Source: an uncultured Granulosicoccaceae bacterium (GTDB lineage: Bacteria > Pseudomonadota > Gammaproteobacteria > Granulosicoccales > Granulosicoccaceae). From it: a stretch of 43,236 nt of DNA. This document shows, piece by piece, positions 33,986 through 41,588 of this stretch. Numbering within the stretch: position 1 is the first letter of the stretch; each line of letters begins with the position of its first letter. The stretch covers positions 1 through 43,236 of the forward strand of contig CALLBO010000001.1 of the NCBI GenBank assembly GCA_937998875.1, read 5' to 3'. Under the pieces are notes generated by a model. That model did no database searches, had not been told where the DNA came from, and saw only the letters and a list, made by a program, of their open reading frames with translations. The position numbers were made by a program, and so were the translations under genes.

Positions 33986-34435
33986 ATGCTTGACGAAACT
34001 GACCGAAAATTTCTTCAGCTAGCCTATGATGAAGCTAAAGCGGGCTTTGATGAAGGCGGTTGTCCCATAGGGTCGGTACTGGCGCGGGGAGATACGCTTG
34101 TATCATCAGGTCGCAACCAGCGTGTACAAAAAGGTGATCCGATTGCTCATGGGGAAATGGATGCGCTTCGTAAGGCAGGAAGGCAAAAAACCTATCGTGA
34201 TACTACGCTGTACACCAGCTTGAGTCCGTGCATGATGTGTACAGGTACCATTGTGCAGTTCGGTATACCGCGTGTCGTGATTGGCGAAAACCAAACCTTT
34301 GGTGGCAATGAAGCGTTTCTAAAGAGCCGTGGTGTGGAAGTAGTTGTTGCTGATAACGAGGAATGCATCGCACTGATGCAGCGCTTTATAAAAGAGAAGC
34401 CAGAGCTCTGGGCTGAAGATATAGCTGAGGAGTAG
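33986..34435 (+). CDS. Cytosine deaminase of the yeast FCY1 type / nucleoside deaminase family
   Basis: The 149-residue protein has the zinc deaminase motifs AHGEMDAL (His and catalytic Glu, about residues 54-61) and SLSPCMMCTG (two Cys, about 79-88). Unlike TadA or guanine deaminase, it follows yeast cytosine deaminase closely along its length: GGCPIGSVL, NQRVQKGDP, YRDTTLYTSLSPC, GIPRVVIGENQTF, and a C-terminus KEKPELWAEDIAEE matching the yeast ending pattern. It should deaminate free cytosine to uracil, salvage of a pyrimidine base. AGGGAGC precedes the ATG. It is convergent with the DnaE-like gene. Confidence 0.85.
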   Translation: MLDETDRKFLQLAYDEAKAGFDEGGCPIGSVLARGDTLVSSGRNQRVQKGDPIAHGEMDALRKAGRQKTYRDTTLYTSLSPCMMCTGTIVQFGIPRVVIGENQTFGGNEAFLKSRGVEVVVADNEECIALMQRFIKEKPELWAEDIAEE

Positions 34436-34448
34436 CCATCCATGTTTC

Positions 34449-35744
34449 CTAGGTATTCACGGCGTGATACTGTTCGGGAAAATTCGCCTCTAAATAAGCT
34501 GCCTGATACGTGAGCAAAGCATAAGAGACTGCATGCGACTTATTAAACAGCCGTTGACTGGATTTCATGACGACTTCAAGCGCATTTTTGGCTTCATGTA
34601 ACGACAATCCTGAATTAGTCGCTCCACTGATAAACTCAGATTTATACTGCTCGATCGCTTTGGAATCAGTCTTCGCTAACACCCGGCGGAATGAGTCACC
34701 TTTTGCATAGGAAAAGGCTGCAATCTCGTGAGCAATATCCATAAGCTGTTCCTGATACAGAACAATGCCGTAGGTTTCTTTTGTGATGCGCTGTAGAAAA
34801 GGGTGGGTGTGTCTGCCTGGTGCATCAGGGTTTTGTTTTTGCTTTAGATATTGTGGAACAATTTCCTTTAAATGTGGCTGATATAGTGCAATAGCCGCAC
34901 ACAGTTGGTTAAAATTTTCAGGCTGGATTTCTATAAGATTTTGCTTAAATAGCGGAGGATCGTAGTTAGATATCTCACAAATATTTCCCAGGCTCAATTG
35001 CCTGTAAGTGTATTTGTCGTTTAAGTTGATGTGATTAATATCAAGCTCAATTCCGGACTTCCTGATTTCACTAACGGCGCGCTGAATCACGCTGAGCGCT
35101 TTCTGTTGGATTGCATTGAACTGGATCAAGCCGTGAGCTGCAACCTGCTTTAGGTTAAGCGTTGTAGCGGGAATACCAGAGGTTGGATTTTTATACAGTG
35201 GGACCACATCTGCCAATGGTTGGCTGCTTATGATTAAGCGTTCAGGCAATGGAATAATGCAGTCTGAGCTGATTTGTGCGACTCGATCAGTGCCATATCG
35301 TGATTGAATATACCTTGTAACCTCACTGCAACGTTCACTACAGAAGTCAAGATCAAAGTCTGGCGCAATATTCCTCTCTGGATTTACAAAACGCTCGAAT
35401 GGCAATCTATACTTTATCGGGTCTATATTGGTAATACCCAGCGAGTAAGCAATCACAGAACATGGGCCTGATCCGCGTCCCGGACCTACTGCAATATTGT
35501 TTTCAACAGCCCACTGTATATAGTCGGCAACAATTAAAAAATAGCTGCAATAACCTTTGCTTTCGATTAATTGCAGCTCTGACTCAAGTCTTGTCTTATA
35601 TTTTGATGTAATTTCATTCTGGCTACCGCAGCGGCGAGACAGGCCGTTAACACTTCGCTCCCTGAGCAGGACAGTTTCAATCTGGATGCGTAGTTCAGGA
35701 GGTGGCTCTGGAGAAGATTGAACATAGTTTGGCATATAGTTCAT
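34449..35744 (-). CDS. Compact DnaE-like polymerase III alpha fragment, probably SOS-regulated
   Basis: The 431-residue protein corresponds only to the palm and fingers of a family C polymerase. It keeps the GPGRGSG loop (87-93), PDFDLDF with the first two catalytic Asp (129-134), YGIVLYQEQ (325-333) and FNKSHAVSYALLTYQ (400-414). It lacks the PHP domain, the beta-clamp, OB and tau-binding regions, and about 85-90 residues after Gln157 that are present in E. coli DnaE. The third catalytic Asp (E. coli Asp555) is Asn210 in LIQFNAI. The frame is intact, with GGGG 9 nt before its ATG and a LexA-type box about 40 bp upstream. A decayed dnaE2 is the alternative. Confidence 0.85.
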   Translation of the reverse strand: MNYMPNYVQSSPEPPPELRIQIETVLLRERSVNGLSRRCGSQNEITSKYKTRLESELQLIESKGYCSYFLIVADYIQWAVENNIAVGPGRGSGPCSVIAYSLGITNIDPIKYRLPFERFVNPERNIAPDFDLDFCSERCSEVTRYIQSRYGTDRVAQISSDCIIPLPERLIISSQPLADVVPLYKNPTSGIPATTLNLKQVAAHGLIQFNAIQQKALSVIQRAVSEIRKSGIELDINHINLNDKYTYRQLSLGNICEISNYDPPLFKQNLIEIQPENFNQLCAAIALYQPHLKEIVPQYLKQKQNPDAPGRHTHPFLQRITKETYGIVLYQEQLMDIAHEIAAFSYAKGDSFRRVLAKTDSKAIEQYKSEFISGATNSGLSLHEAKNALEVVMKSSQRLFNKSHAVSYALLTYQAAYLEANFPEQYHAVNT

Positions 35745-35782
35745 ATTAATACCCCAGTATTGGCCGTGGTGAGCGACAGCGC

Positions 35783-35802
35783 TATTGTACGTACATACAG
35801 TA
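35783..35802 (-). promoter_or_regulatory. LexA-type SOS box upstream of the DnaE-like gene
   Basis: The minus strand reads TACTGTATGTACGTACAATA, matching the gammaproteobacterial LexA consensus TACTGTATATATATACAGTA at 16 of 20 positions, with core CTGT-N8-ACAA (ACAG in the consensus). It lies 39-58 bases before the start codon of the DnaE-like gene. A partly overlapping CTGTATAC sequence just upstream may be the -10 region. This is consistent with DNA-damage induction. Confidence 0.65.
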
Positions 35803-35875
35803 TACAGGGTGCGAGTTTGTTAAGCTGTTGAAAAAGAAGATTGTAATGATTAGCAATCCTTCACAAAAGTCGAAC

Positions 35876-36562
35876 CTATCCCGCTCCCAGTACTGCATCA
35901 GAAACAAACGCATTGTTCTTTCTTTCAGTCAATATGGTTGATGCTGGTCCGTGGCCGGGTATAAAACCAATATCCTGTCCGGCTTTTTCTTGCAGTGGCC
36001 AGAGTTTCGTTGTGATGGAATCGATAAGATCCTGATGATTGCTACGCGGAAGGTCAGTGCGACCAATAGAGCCGTTGAACAATACATCACCCATGAACGC
36101 GAATGAGATGTCGGGTTGATATATCACCACCGATCCAGGTGAGTGTCCCGGGCAGTGTAGTATTTCAAATTGCAAACCTTCCAGTTCCAAAATATCACCT
36201 TCATTAAGGTAACGATCTGGCGTGAAGCTCTCTGCTTCCTCAATGCCATACATTCCGGACGTGAGTTCATCCAGCAGAAACTGATCATCTTTATGCGGGC
36301 CGATGATATCGCAGTCTAAGCGGCGTTTTGATTCTGCAGCACCACCGGTATGATCCATATGTCCATGGGTCAACCATATCGCCTTTATTGTTACACCGAG
36401 TTCTGTTATCGCGCCCATCAACTGATCAACACTTCCACCCGGATCAATCAGTACGCCCTGCATTGTTTTTGTCGACCAGAATATAGTTGCATTCTGCTGG
36501 AAGTCGGTGACGGGGATGATCCGCAGACTGAAGCCGTGTTCTTCGAAAGGATTGTTTGTCAT
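35876..36562 (-). CDS. Metallo-beta-lactamase-fold hydrolase (glyoxalase II / YcbL-like)
   Basis: The 228-residue protein has the complete metal-site pattern: LTHGHMDHTGG (about residues 64-74), HCPGHSPGSVVIY (His near 138), FMGDVLFNGSIGRTDL (bridging Asp) and PGHGP at about 209. Length and motif order match YcbL/GloB2-type hydrolases, which split thioesters such as S-lactoylglutathione; many members have unclear physiological substrates. It is a single gene on the minus strand, divergent from the methyltransferase gene at 36681. Cytoplasmic, no signal peptide. Confidence 0.9.
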   Translation of the reverse strand: MTNNPFEEHGFSLRIIPVTDFQQNATIFWSTKTMQGVLIDPGGSVDQLMGAITELGVTIKAIWLTHGHMDHTGGAAESKRRLDCDIIGPHKDDQFLLDELTSGMYGIEEAESFTPDRYLNEGDILELEGLQFEILHCPGHSPGSVVIYQPDISFAFMGDVLFNGSIGRTDLPRSNHQDLIDSITTKLWPLQEKAGQDIGFIPGHGPASTILTERKNNAFVSDAVLGAG

Positions 36563-36680
36563 CGGACTGCTGTTGTTTGAAGTGTGACTGTATCTTACCT
36601 TTGACGTCGCCTAATTGAAATTGCTGTGCTGATTGGTGCTACCCTTCGCTGCAATTGAGAATGACAATATGAGGTTGGTT

Positions 36681-37592
36681 ATGGCTGACAAAAAAGTGAT
36701 CCTGCTTGACGGGGGGATGGGGCAGGAACTAGTGAAACGAGGAGCCGCCAAAGAGAGTCCGATGTGGGGCGCTCAGGTGCTTATGGATACGCCGGAACTG
36801 GTGCGGCAGCTACATGTTGAATTCATACAGGCCGGAGCCAAAGTCATCACGCTTAATTCTTACAGTCTGACCCCCGAGCGGCTGGTCAATGTGGGGGCCG
36901 TGGATCAATTCGATGATTTACAGTCCAGGGCATTTGAGCTTGCAGCGCAGGCACGTGACGAAGCAGGTGTTGCCGATGTAAGAATCGCTGCGAGCCTGCC
37001 ACCGTTGGCCGGAAGTTATCATCCGGAATCAACGCCTGAATTTGAAGCTGCGGTGAAAAGCTATCGGATGATTGTCGAAGCGCAATCTGACAACGTAGAT
37101 CTCTTTATCTGTGAAACCATGAGTTGTATCAAAGAGGCAGAGGCCGCGGCGCTTGCAGCTTCTGAAAGCGGCACCCCTTACTGGATAGCGTTTAGTGTTA
37201 GTGATGAATGCGATGGTGTTTTACGTAGCGGAGAGAGCATTGATGATGCCTATCAGTCTGTAGCGAAAAACAATCCACAAGCTATTTTGTTGAATTGCAG
37301 TTTACCTGAGGCCATTGATGCGGCATGGCCGCAGGTAAAAAATCTGAAAGTGCCTGTCGGGGCCTATGCAAACGGGTTCACTTCAATCAGTGCTATGCCA
37401 CTCGCGGGTGGGGTGGATATGCTTGAGGCGAGGGAAGATCTTGGACCTGATGCGTATGCACGTGCTGCGATGCAATGGGTTGATGATGGCGCTTCTGTCA
37501 TTGGTGGTTGTTGTGAGATATCCCCGTCGCACATTGCGCGATTGGCTGCAGTTATGAAAGCGCAGGGTGTGTCCATTGTCAGTGAGTTGTAG
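36681..37592 (+). CDS. Homocysteine S-methyltransferase family protein (BHMT/MmuM-like)
   Basis: From the ATG at 36681 (GAGG 6 nt upstream) the product has 303 residues. The fold begins with ILLDGGMGQELVKRG and keeps the three zinc-binding Cys: Cys in LLNCSLPEA (about 203) and the pair in IGGCCEISPSH (about 284-285). It transfers a methyl group from betaine, S-methylmethionine or a similar donor to homocysteine, making methionine. The carnitine operon in this window would produce glycine betaine, so a betaine donor is attractive, but the donor cannot be read from sequence. The frame extends 16 codons further upstream without a ribosome site. Confidence 0.88.
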   Translation: MADKKVILLDGGMGQELVKRGAAKESPMWGAQVLMDTPELVRQLHVEFIQAGAKVITLNSYSLTPERLVNVGAVDQFDDLQSRAFELAAQARDEAGVADVRIAASLPPLAGSYHPESTPEFEAAVKSYRMIVEAQSDNVDLFICETMSCIKEAEAAALAASESGTPYWIAFSVSDECDGVLRSGESIDDAYQSVAKNNPQAILLNCSLPEAIDAAWPQVKNLKVPVGAYANGFTSISAMPLAGGVDMLEAREDLGPDAYARAAMQWVDDGASVIGGCCEISPSHIARLAAVMKAQGVSIVSEL

Positions 37593-37657
37593 TGGTGAAG
37601 TACGAATGTGCAAAGTGTTGCGGGTTAGATTGAACTCAGTGCTATTCAGAGGGTTCC

Positions 37658-37800
37658 CGTAGGGGGGGGTAAGCTTGCGCATCCACCAATGTTCAGTTCG
37701 TCAAATATGTAATAACCCAGTCGATCTAACGACATATTCGGTGCACTTTATGTGTATTCGTAGCGGCATTGGTGGATGCGCAAGCTTATCCCCCCCTACG
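37658..37800. mobile_element. MITE-like palindromic element with 34-bp terminal inverted repeats
   Basis: The left arm (37658-37691) and right arm (37767-37800) are inverted copies matching at 33 of 34 positions, separated by 75 bases. Each arm runs from CGTAGGGG through AAGCTTGCGCATCCACC to AATG at its inner end. Inside the loop AATATGT (37704-37710) and ACATATT (37732-37738) pair again. The arm sequence resembles the dispersed CGTAGGGTGGATAAGC-type palindromic repeats of many proteobacterial genomes. It sits between convergent genes. No transposase and no clear target duplication are seen. Confidence 0.75.
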
Positions 37801-37817
37801 AAATACATAATGGGTGG

Positions 37818-38270
37818 CTAGTCTTCGCGGCGCTCGTCCATAATCTTTCGAAGCGCTTCTAACTCCGGTAGTATGGCTTTAACCCTGTCAACGGAATACA
37901 ACTGGTCCAGACCTTTTACTCCTTCTGCAGTTGACCTGATTATTGTTTCGAGCAGGTCTCGTCCGTTGTCAGTTAACCAGACGCGCTTGGATCGCGCGTC
38001 AGATTCGTTGGTACGCATTTCTATAAAGCCGGCTTTCTCCAAACCCGATAGCGTGTGAGTCATGGTGGTCTTGGGGATTTGGAATGTTTTAGCGATTTCA
38101 ATGGGTGTTCGCCCGTCCTGAACTCGCACTAAATGGTTCAACACCGTAAAATGAGAGAACAGTACACCTTCAGGCAGTCGTTTTTGCAGTGCGGTACGAC
38201 TTAACTGCTCGAGAATGCTTATTTCCGTAAAAAGCCGGAAGTAGTAAGGCAATCCACCTTCTTCAGGCAT
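37818..38270 (-). CDS. MarR-family regulator of the adjacent nitroreductase gene
   Basis: From the ATG at 38270 the product is 150 residues. The winged helix is clear: TPIEIAKTFQIPKTTMTHTLSGLEKAGFI followed by the wing RTNESDARSKRVWLTDNG. It is the second gene of a two-gene minus operon. Its start lies inside the last codons of the nitroreductase gene (8-base overlap), so the two are translationally coupled. The perfect dyad just before the nitroreductase start is the likely binding site, giving an autoregulated unit. The inducer is unknown; such regulators often respond to quinones, nitroaromatics or reactive oxidants. Confidence 0.88.
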   Translation of the reverse strand: MPEEGGLPYYFRLFTEISILEQLSRTALQKRLPEGVLFSHFTVLNHLVRVQDGRTPIEIAKTFQIPKTTMTHTLSGLEKAGFIEMRTNESDARSKRVWLTDNGRDLLETIIRSTAEGVKGLDQLYSVDRVKAILPELEALRKIMDERRED

Positions 38271-39372
38271 TGCGCATCCTTTTTTCAAGTGGCCAGCGTG
38301 GTGTACGAGGTGCCTTCTTACCGTAGCCTAACAGGCCAAGCATTTGAAGTGTTTCCCCTTCATTGGCGAACTTATCATGGATTTCATCGAACTGCTTTTT
38401 AACCTCAGCGTATTCCTGTAGTGCCTGGCTAACCGGTCGCAGCGCAAGGCCTGCACCGGTTGTGGCAAGATTTAAGCGAAGCCATCGTCGTCCTGCTTCA
38501 ATCTGCTGAATGCGATCATTGCCTTCAGTGCGTATTAGCGCTATTGCGGGAGCAGAGTTTATCGCATCTGTCGTAGCGTCAATCGGTGCGCGTGCACTGG
38601 GGTTATTGATATCCAGCGCAGCTTCCTTGTTTAACACACCGATCAGAGACAGGGCTTCCATCAATGGCCCACCGACGTCAATGCCATCAGGGTTGGCATT
38701 GATCTCGGCTTTACCGATGCGTAGAAGGTCAATGCTCTCTTTCCATGCGTCCGGTGTGTTTACCTCCGCCAGCCATGCATCCTGTGCAAGTTGACGTAAG
38801 TTGTCTCTGTCATTGCCTTCAAGGAATAGATCAGCATGTTCGTTTAGTGATGTTGCAGCATTTGCAGTTACAGGTGTGCCATCGAACGTTTCTTTGTGAG
38901 AACGTCGTTGTAACACGTGAGCAAACAACGGATTGGGTTTGGCTGTGCTGCTTACAAAGTTACACAACGCTACTGGTCCTTGTTCGCCTTGCGGATACAA
39001 CTCGGTTTGTACTTCAAATCCTTTTTGCGCTGCGGCCATATCCATGAGTTCAAGGAAGCAACCCATGCCAATGGTTAATTGACGATCCAGCGGATCGGTG
39101 ACTGGCAGGTTGCGGGTTTTATCGCGGTAGATAGCAACACCGCCCTCACCGATAAGCTCGGCTTCCCATGGCTGGCGGTTGTGAGGGTTCGGTGCGAGCA
39201 GTGCGTAAGACAAGGCATAGAGTCGTGGGTCGTTGTACTGGCCAGCCAGATCCCACGGCTTGAGTGCTTCGGTTGGTGTGCGGGTGGACAGGAAACCAAT
39301 AGACGGAACAGCAACGGCCAACACAGCACCACCGCCAATAAGAGAAAGTACTTTTCGTCGAGATACAGTCAT
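38263..39372 (-). CDS. Tat-exported nitroreductase-family (Acg-like) oxidoreductase
   Basis: From the ATG at 39372 the product is 369 residues. This start has GGAAG 8 nt upstream and keeps the operator outside the gene; longer frames reach 39387 and 39435. The N-terminus is a twin-arginine signal, SRRKVLSLIGGGAVLAVAV, so the folded flavoprotein is probably sent to the periplasm. The body has nitroreductase-fold features: LAPNPHNRQPWE (FMN phosphate region), RRSHKETFDG and RRWLRLNLATTGAGLALRPVSQAL. It resembles Acg-family FMN-binding proteins, whose reactions are poorly defined. It is cotranscribed with the overlapping marR gene. Confidence 0.85.
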   Translation of the reverse strand: MTVSRRKVLSLIGGGAVLAVAVPSIGFLSTRTPTEALKPWDLAGQYNDPRLYALSYALLAPNPHNRQPWEAELIGEGGVAIYRDKTRNLPVTDPLDRQLTIGMGCFLELMDMAAAQKGFEVQTELYPQGEQGPVALCNFVSSTAKPNPLFAHVLQRRSHKETFDGTPVTANAATSLNEHADLFLEGNDRDNLRQLAQDAWLAEVNTPDAWKESIDLLRIGKAEINANPDGIDVGGPLMEALSLIGVLNKEAALDINNPSARAPIDATTDAINSAPAIALIRTEGNDRIQQIEAGRRWLRLNLATTGAGLALRPVSQALQEYAEVKKQFDEIHDKFANEGETLQMLGLLGYGKKAPRTPRWPLEKRMRNA

Positions 39373-39393
39373 AGCAAAATCTTCCATTAATAT

Positions 39394-39429
39394 AGTACGA
39401 TATCGAACAACATAGTTCGATATCGTACT
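39394..39429. promoter_or_regulatory. Perfect dyad operator upstream of the nitroreductase-marR operon
   Basis: AGTACGATATCGAAC (39394-39408) and its exact reverse complement (39415-39429) are separated by 6 bases. Each arm also contains the self-complementary core CGATATCG, with centres 20 bp apart, so two regulator dimers could bind the same face of the helix. It ends 22 bases before the chosen nitroreductase start. The cotranscribed MarR protein is the obvious candidate to bind it. Confidence 0.78.
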
Positions 39430-39520
39430 TGTCAAGGTCTGAAAGTTGAAATCATCACCTGGTGGGTGTCTGAATCAACGAAATATCATTAAAGTTGACC
39501 CAAAACTTGCAGAAATGTAC

Positions 39521-39540
39521 ATATAAAGATATCTTTATAT
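39521..39540. promoter_or_regulatory. Perfect 20-bp palindrome upstream of the ArsR-methyltransferase gene
   Basis: ATATAAAGATATCTTTATAT is a perfect palindrome ending 25 bases before the start of the ArsR-type regulator gene, in the expected promoter position. ArsR-family dimers bind such AT-rich dyads. The inferred role is autoregulation and control of metF downstream, possibly in response to S-adenosylhomocysteine or SAM. Confidence 0.7.
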
Positions 39541-39565
39541 CTAATCTCTTTGGTTTGGAATTAGC

Positions 39566-40501
39566 TTGGATCAACTACTTACTGGATTGCGTGCCGTCGG
39601 GGAGCCGACACGATTGCGACTTGTAGCGCTTTGCGCGCATGGCGAGCTGAGCGTCAGCGAGCTAACGCAGATTCTGGGTCAAAGCCAGCCTCGCGTCTCA
39701 CGGCATCTCAAATTGCTTGTCGAGGCCGGACTTCTGGATCGTTTTCGTGAAGGTGCTGCAGTTTATTATCGACTTGCAGACCGCACTGACGAGGCGCATC
39801 TCGTCCGCACCATTGTTGATCTGCTACCGACTGATGATTCAGAACTCAATCGCGATCTGCAGCGACTGGACCAGGTAAAGCAGAAGCGCGCTAACCTCGC
39901 GCGGGCCTACTTTAGCGAGAACGCTGCGCGTTGGGATGAAATAAGAGCTTTGCATGTACCAGAGGCCAAGCTTGAAAAAGAGTTTGTCAAGATACTGGGT
40001 AAAGAGCGCGTTGCCGATTTTCTGGATATTGGAACCGGCACTGGCCGGATTCTTGAGTTAATGGCAGACCGGGTTGAGCGTGGCATGGGTATCGATGTTT
40101 CGTCTGAGATGTTAACCGTTGCCCGAACCAATCTTGAAGCTGCCAGCTTACGCAACGTGCATGTCAGACAGGGTGATATGTACAACATGCCGGTTGATGA
40201 TCAATCAGTTGATCTCGCCACACTGCATCTGGTCCTGCATTACAGTGATGATCCCGAACAGGTGATTGCGGAAGCCGCACGGGTACTGCGTCCGGAGGGA
40301 CGGCTCGTCATTGTAGATTTTCTTACCCATAACGAAGAACAATTAAGAACTGAACACAGACATCATCGACTTGGATTTGATGATGCTGAAATAGAAGGGT
40401 GGTTGAGTCACTGTGGCATGCAGGTGGAAACACCTGTCGGGCTGCAGGGAGATCCGCTAACGGTAAAGATCTGGCCTGCAGTGCGGCAACTTGCACACTA
40501 G
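39566..40501 (+). CDS. ArsR-family regulator fused to a SAM-dependent methyltransferase domain
   Basis: The 311-residue protein has an N-terminal ArsR winged helix (residues 1-95: PTRLRLVALCAHGELSVSEL, SQPRVSRHLKLLVEAGLL). A class I methyltransferase domain follows, with FLDIGTGTGRILELM (about 150-164), GIDVSSEML and GRLVIVDFL. Regulators of this fused type, including SahR-like proteins of the methionine cycle, sit beside metF, metH or ahcY in Proteobacteria. Here metF follows after 69 bp. The start is TTG. I infer a sensor of SAM or S-adenosylhomocysteine rather than an active enzyme. Confidence 0.88.
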   Translation: MDQLLTGLRAVGEPTRLRLVALCAHGELSVSELTQILGQSQPRVSRHLKLLVEAGLLDRFREGAAVYYRLADRTDEAHLVRTIVDLLPTDDSELNRDLQRLDQVKQKRANLARAYFSENAARWDEIRALHVPEAKLEKEFVKILGKERVADFLDIGTGTGRILELMADRVERGMGIDVSSEMLTVARTNLEAASLRNVHVRQGDMYNMPVDDQSVDLATLHLVLHYSDDPEQVIAEAARVLRPEGRLVIVDFLTHNEEQLRTEHRHHRLGFDDAEIEGWLSHCGMQVETPVGLQGDPLTVKIWPAVRQLAH

Positions 40502-40570
40502 CGGACTCAGTAATTCTGAATGAATCAATCGCCTGGACAAAGAAAATAAAAGGTAAAACAAGGAAGCCTC

Positions 40571-41440
40571 ATGACTAACCCCGTATTTTCATATGAGCTT
40601 TTTCCACCACGAACACAACTCGGTGAAAGAAGGTTCTGGAGAACAGTAGGACGACTCGAAGCCCAGGAGGCAGCTTTTTTCTCTATCACCTATGGTGCAC
40701 TTGGCAGCGCTCAATCACAAAGCGTCGAAACTGTCGAGTTCGCCGCAAAGGAGTGCGAAACACCAATCGCCGCGCATCTTACTTTTGAAGGGTCAACGAA
40801 AGATGAAATTAATGCGGTGGCAACACGCTATCGTGACGCAGGTGTTGACCGTATCGTGGCCCTTAGAGGTGATGCAAGAGAGGAGTCTGAGCTCGCCTCA
40901 AAACGTGGAGAGTGCTACAAGAGCGTGCCTGAATTTATCAGCGGCCTGTTAGAGATTCATCCGTTCGATATCAGTGTTGCCTGTTATCCTGATGGTCACC
41001 CGAAAGCAAGTAACCCGAAGGCAGATTTGCTGGCGTTAAAAGAAAAGCTGGATGCGGGTGCTAACAGAGCAATAAGCCAGTTCTTTTTTGATGCAGATGA
41101 CTATCAGCGGTTCCGAGATCAGGCAGGTGCGATTGGTATTACTGCGCCCATTGTAGCCGGCGTGCTGCCAATCAGAGATTTCAATAAAGTTGCGTCGTTT
41201 GCTGAGAAATGTGGCACTCGCGTACCGCAAAGCCTGATCGATATGTTCGCGCCGATAGCTGATGACAGGGACGCGATGGCAAAGATGTCGCAACACCAGT
41301 TAGATGCTTTCATTGATCGATTGATAGATAAAGACTGCCGTCATTTTCACATCTACACCTTGAATCAGATGGTAAACGTGAAGCGCTGTAGTCAGAAGCA
41401 GATGTCAAATTCTGTTATGCCGCTGGAGCTCTCTGCGTAG
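40571..41440 (+). CDS. metF: Methylenetetrahydrofolate reductase
   Basis: The 289-residue protein matches MetF (E. coli 296 aa), a flavoprotein that reduces 5,10-methylene-THF to 5-methyl-THF for methionine synthesis. Blocks seen are FSYELFPPRTQ, SITYGALG, DRIVALRGDAREES (RGD segment), PFDISVACYPDGHPKASNPKADLLALKEKLDAGANRAIS in separate pieces, QFFFDADDY and CRHFHIYTLNQM. Good ribosome site (AAGGAAG) near the ATG. It follows the ArsR-methyltransferase regulator and probably shares its control through the palindrome at 39521-39540. Confidence 0.95.
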   Translation: MTNPVFSYELFPPRTQLGERRFWRTVGRLEAQEAAFFSITYGALGSAQSQSVETVEFAAKECETPIAAHLTFEGSTKDEINAVATRYRDAGVDRIVALRGDAREESELASKRGECYKSVPEFISGLLEIHPFDISVACYPDGHPKASNPKADLLALKEKLDAGANRAISQFFFDADDYQRFRDQAGAIGITAPIVAGVLPIRDFNKVASFAEKCGTRVPQSLIDMFAPIADDRDAMAKMSQHQLDAFIDRLIDKDCRHFHIYTLNQMVNVKRCSQKQMSNSVMPLELSA

Positions 41441-41588
41441 TGGTTTGAACCGGGTGTAGCGTTGCTTATCTTGTTCTGAGGCCTTGGTTACTAAGCGCCG
41501 GTTTATCAATCACACATTCTGATGATTTGATTGCTTGACGTTTGCAGTCGGATGGGTGCTAATGCGCTAATCTTTCTGGCAAACGGCT

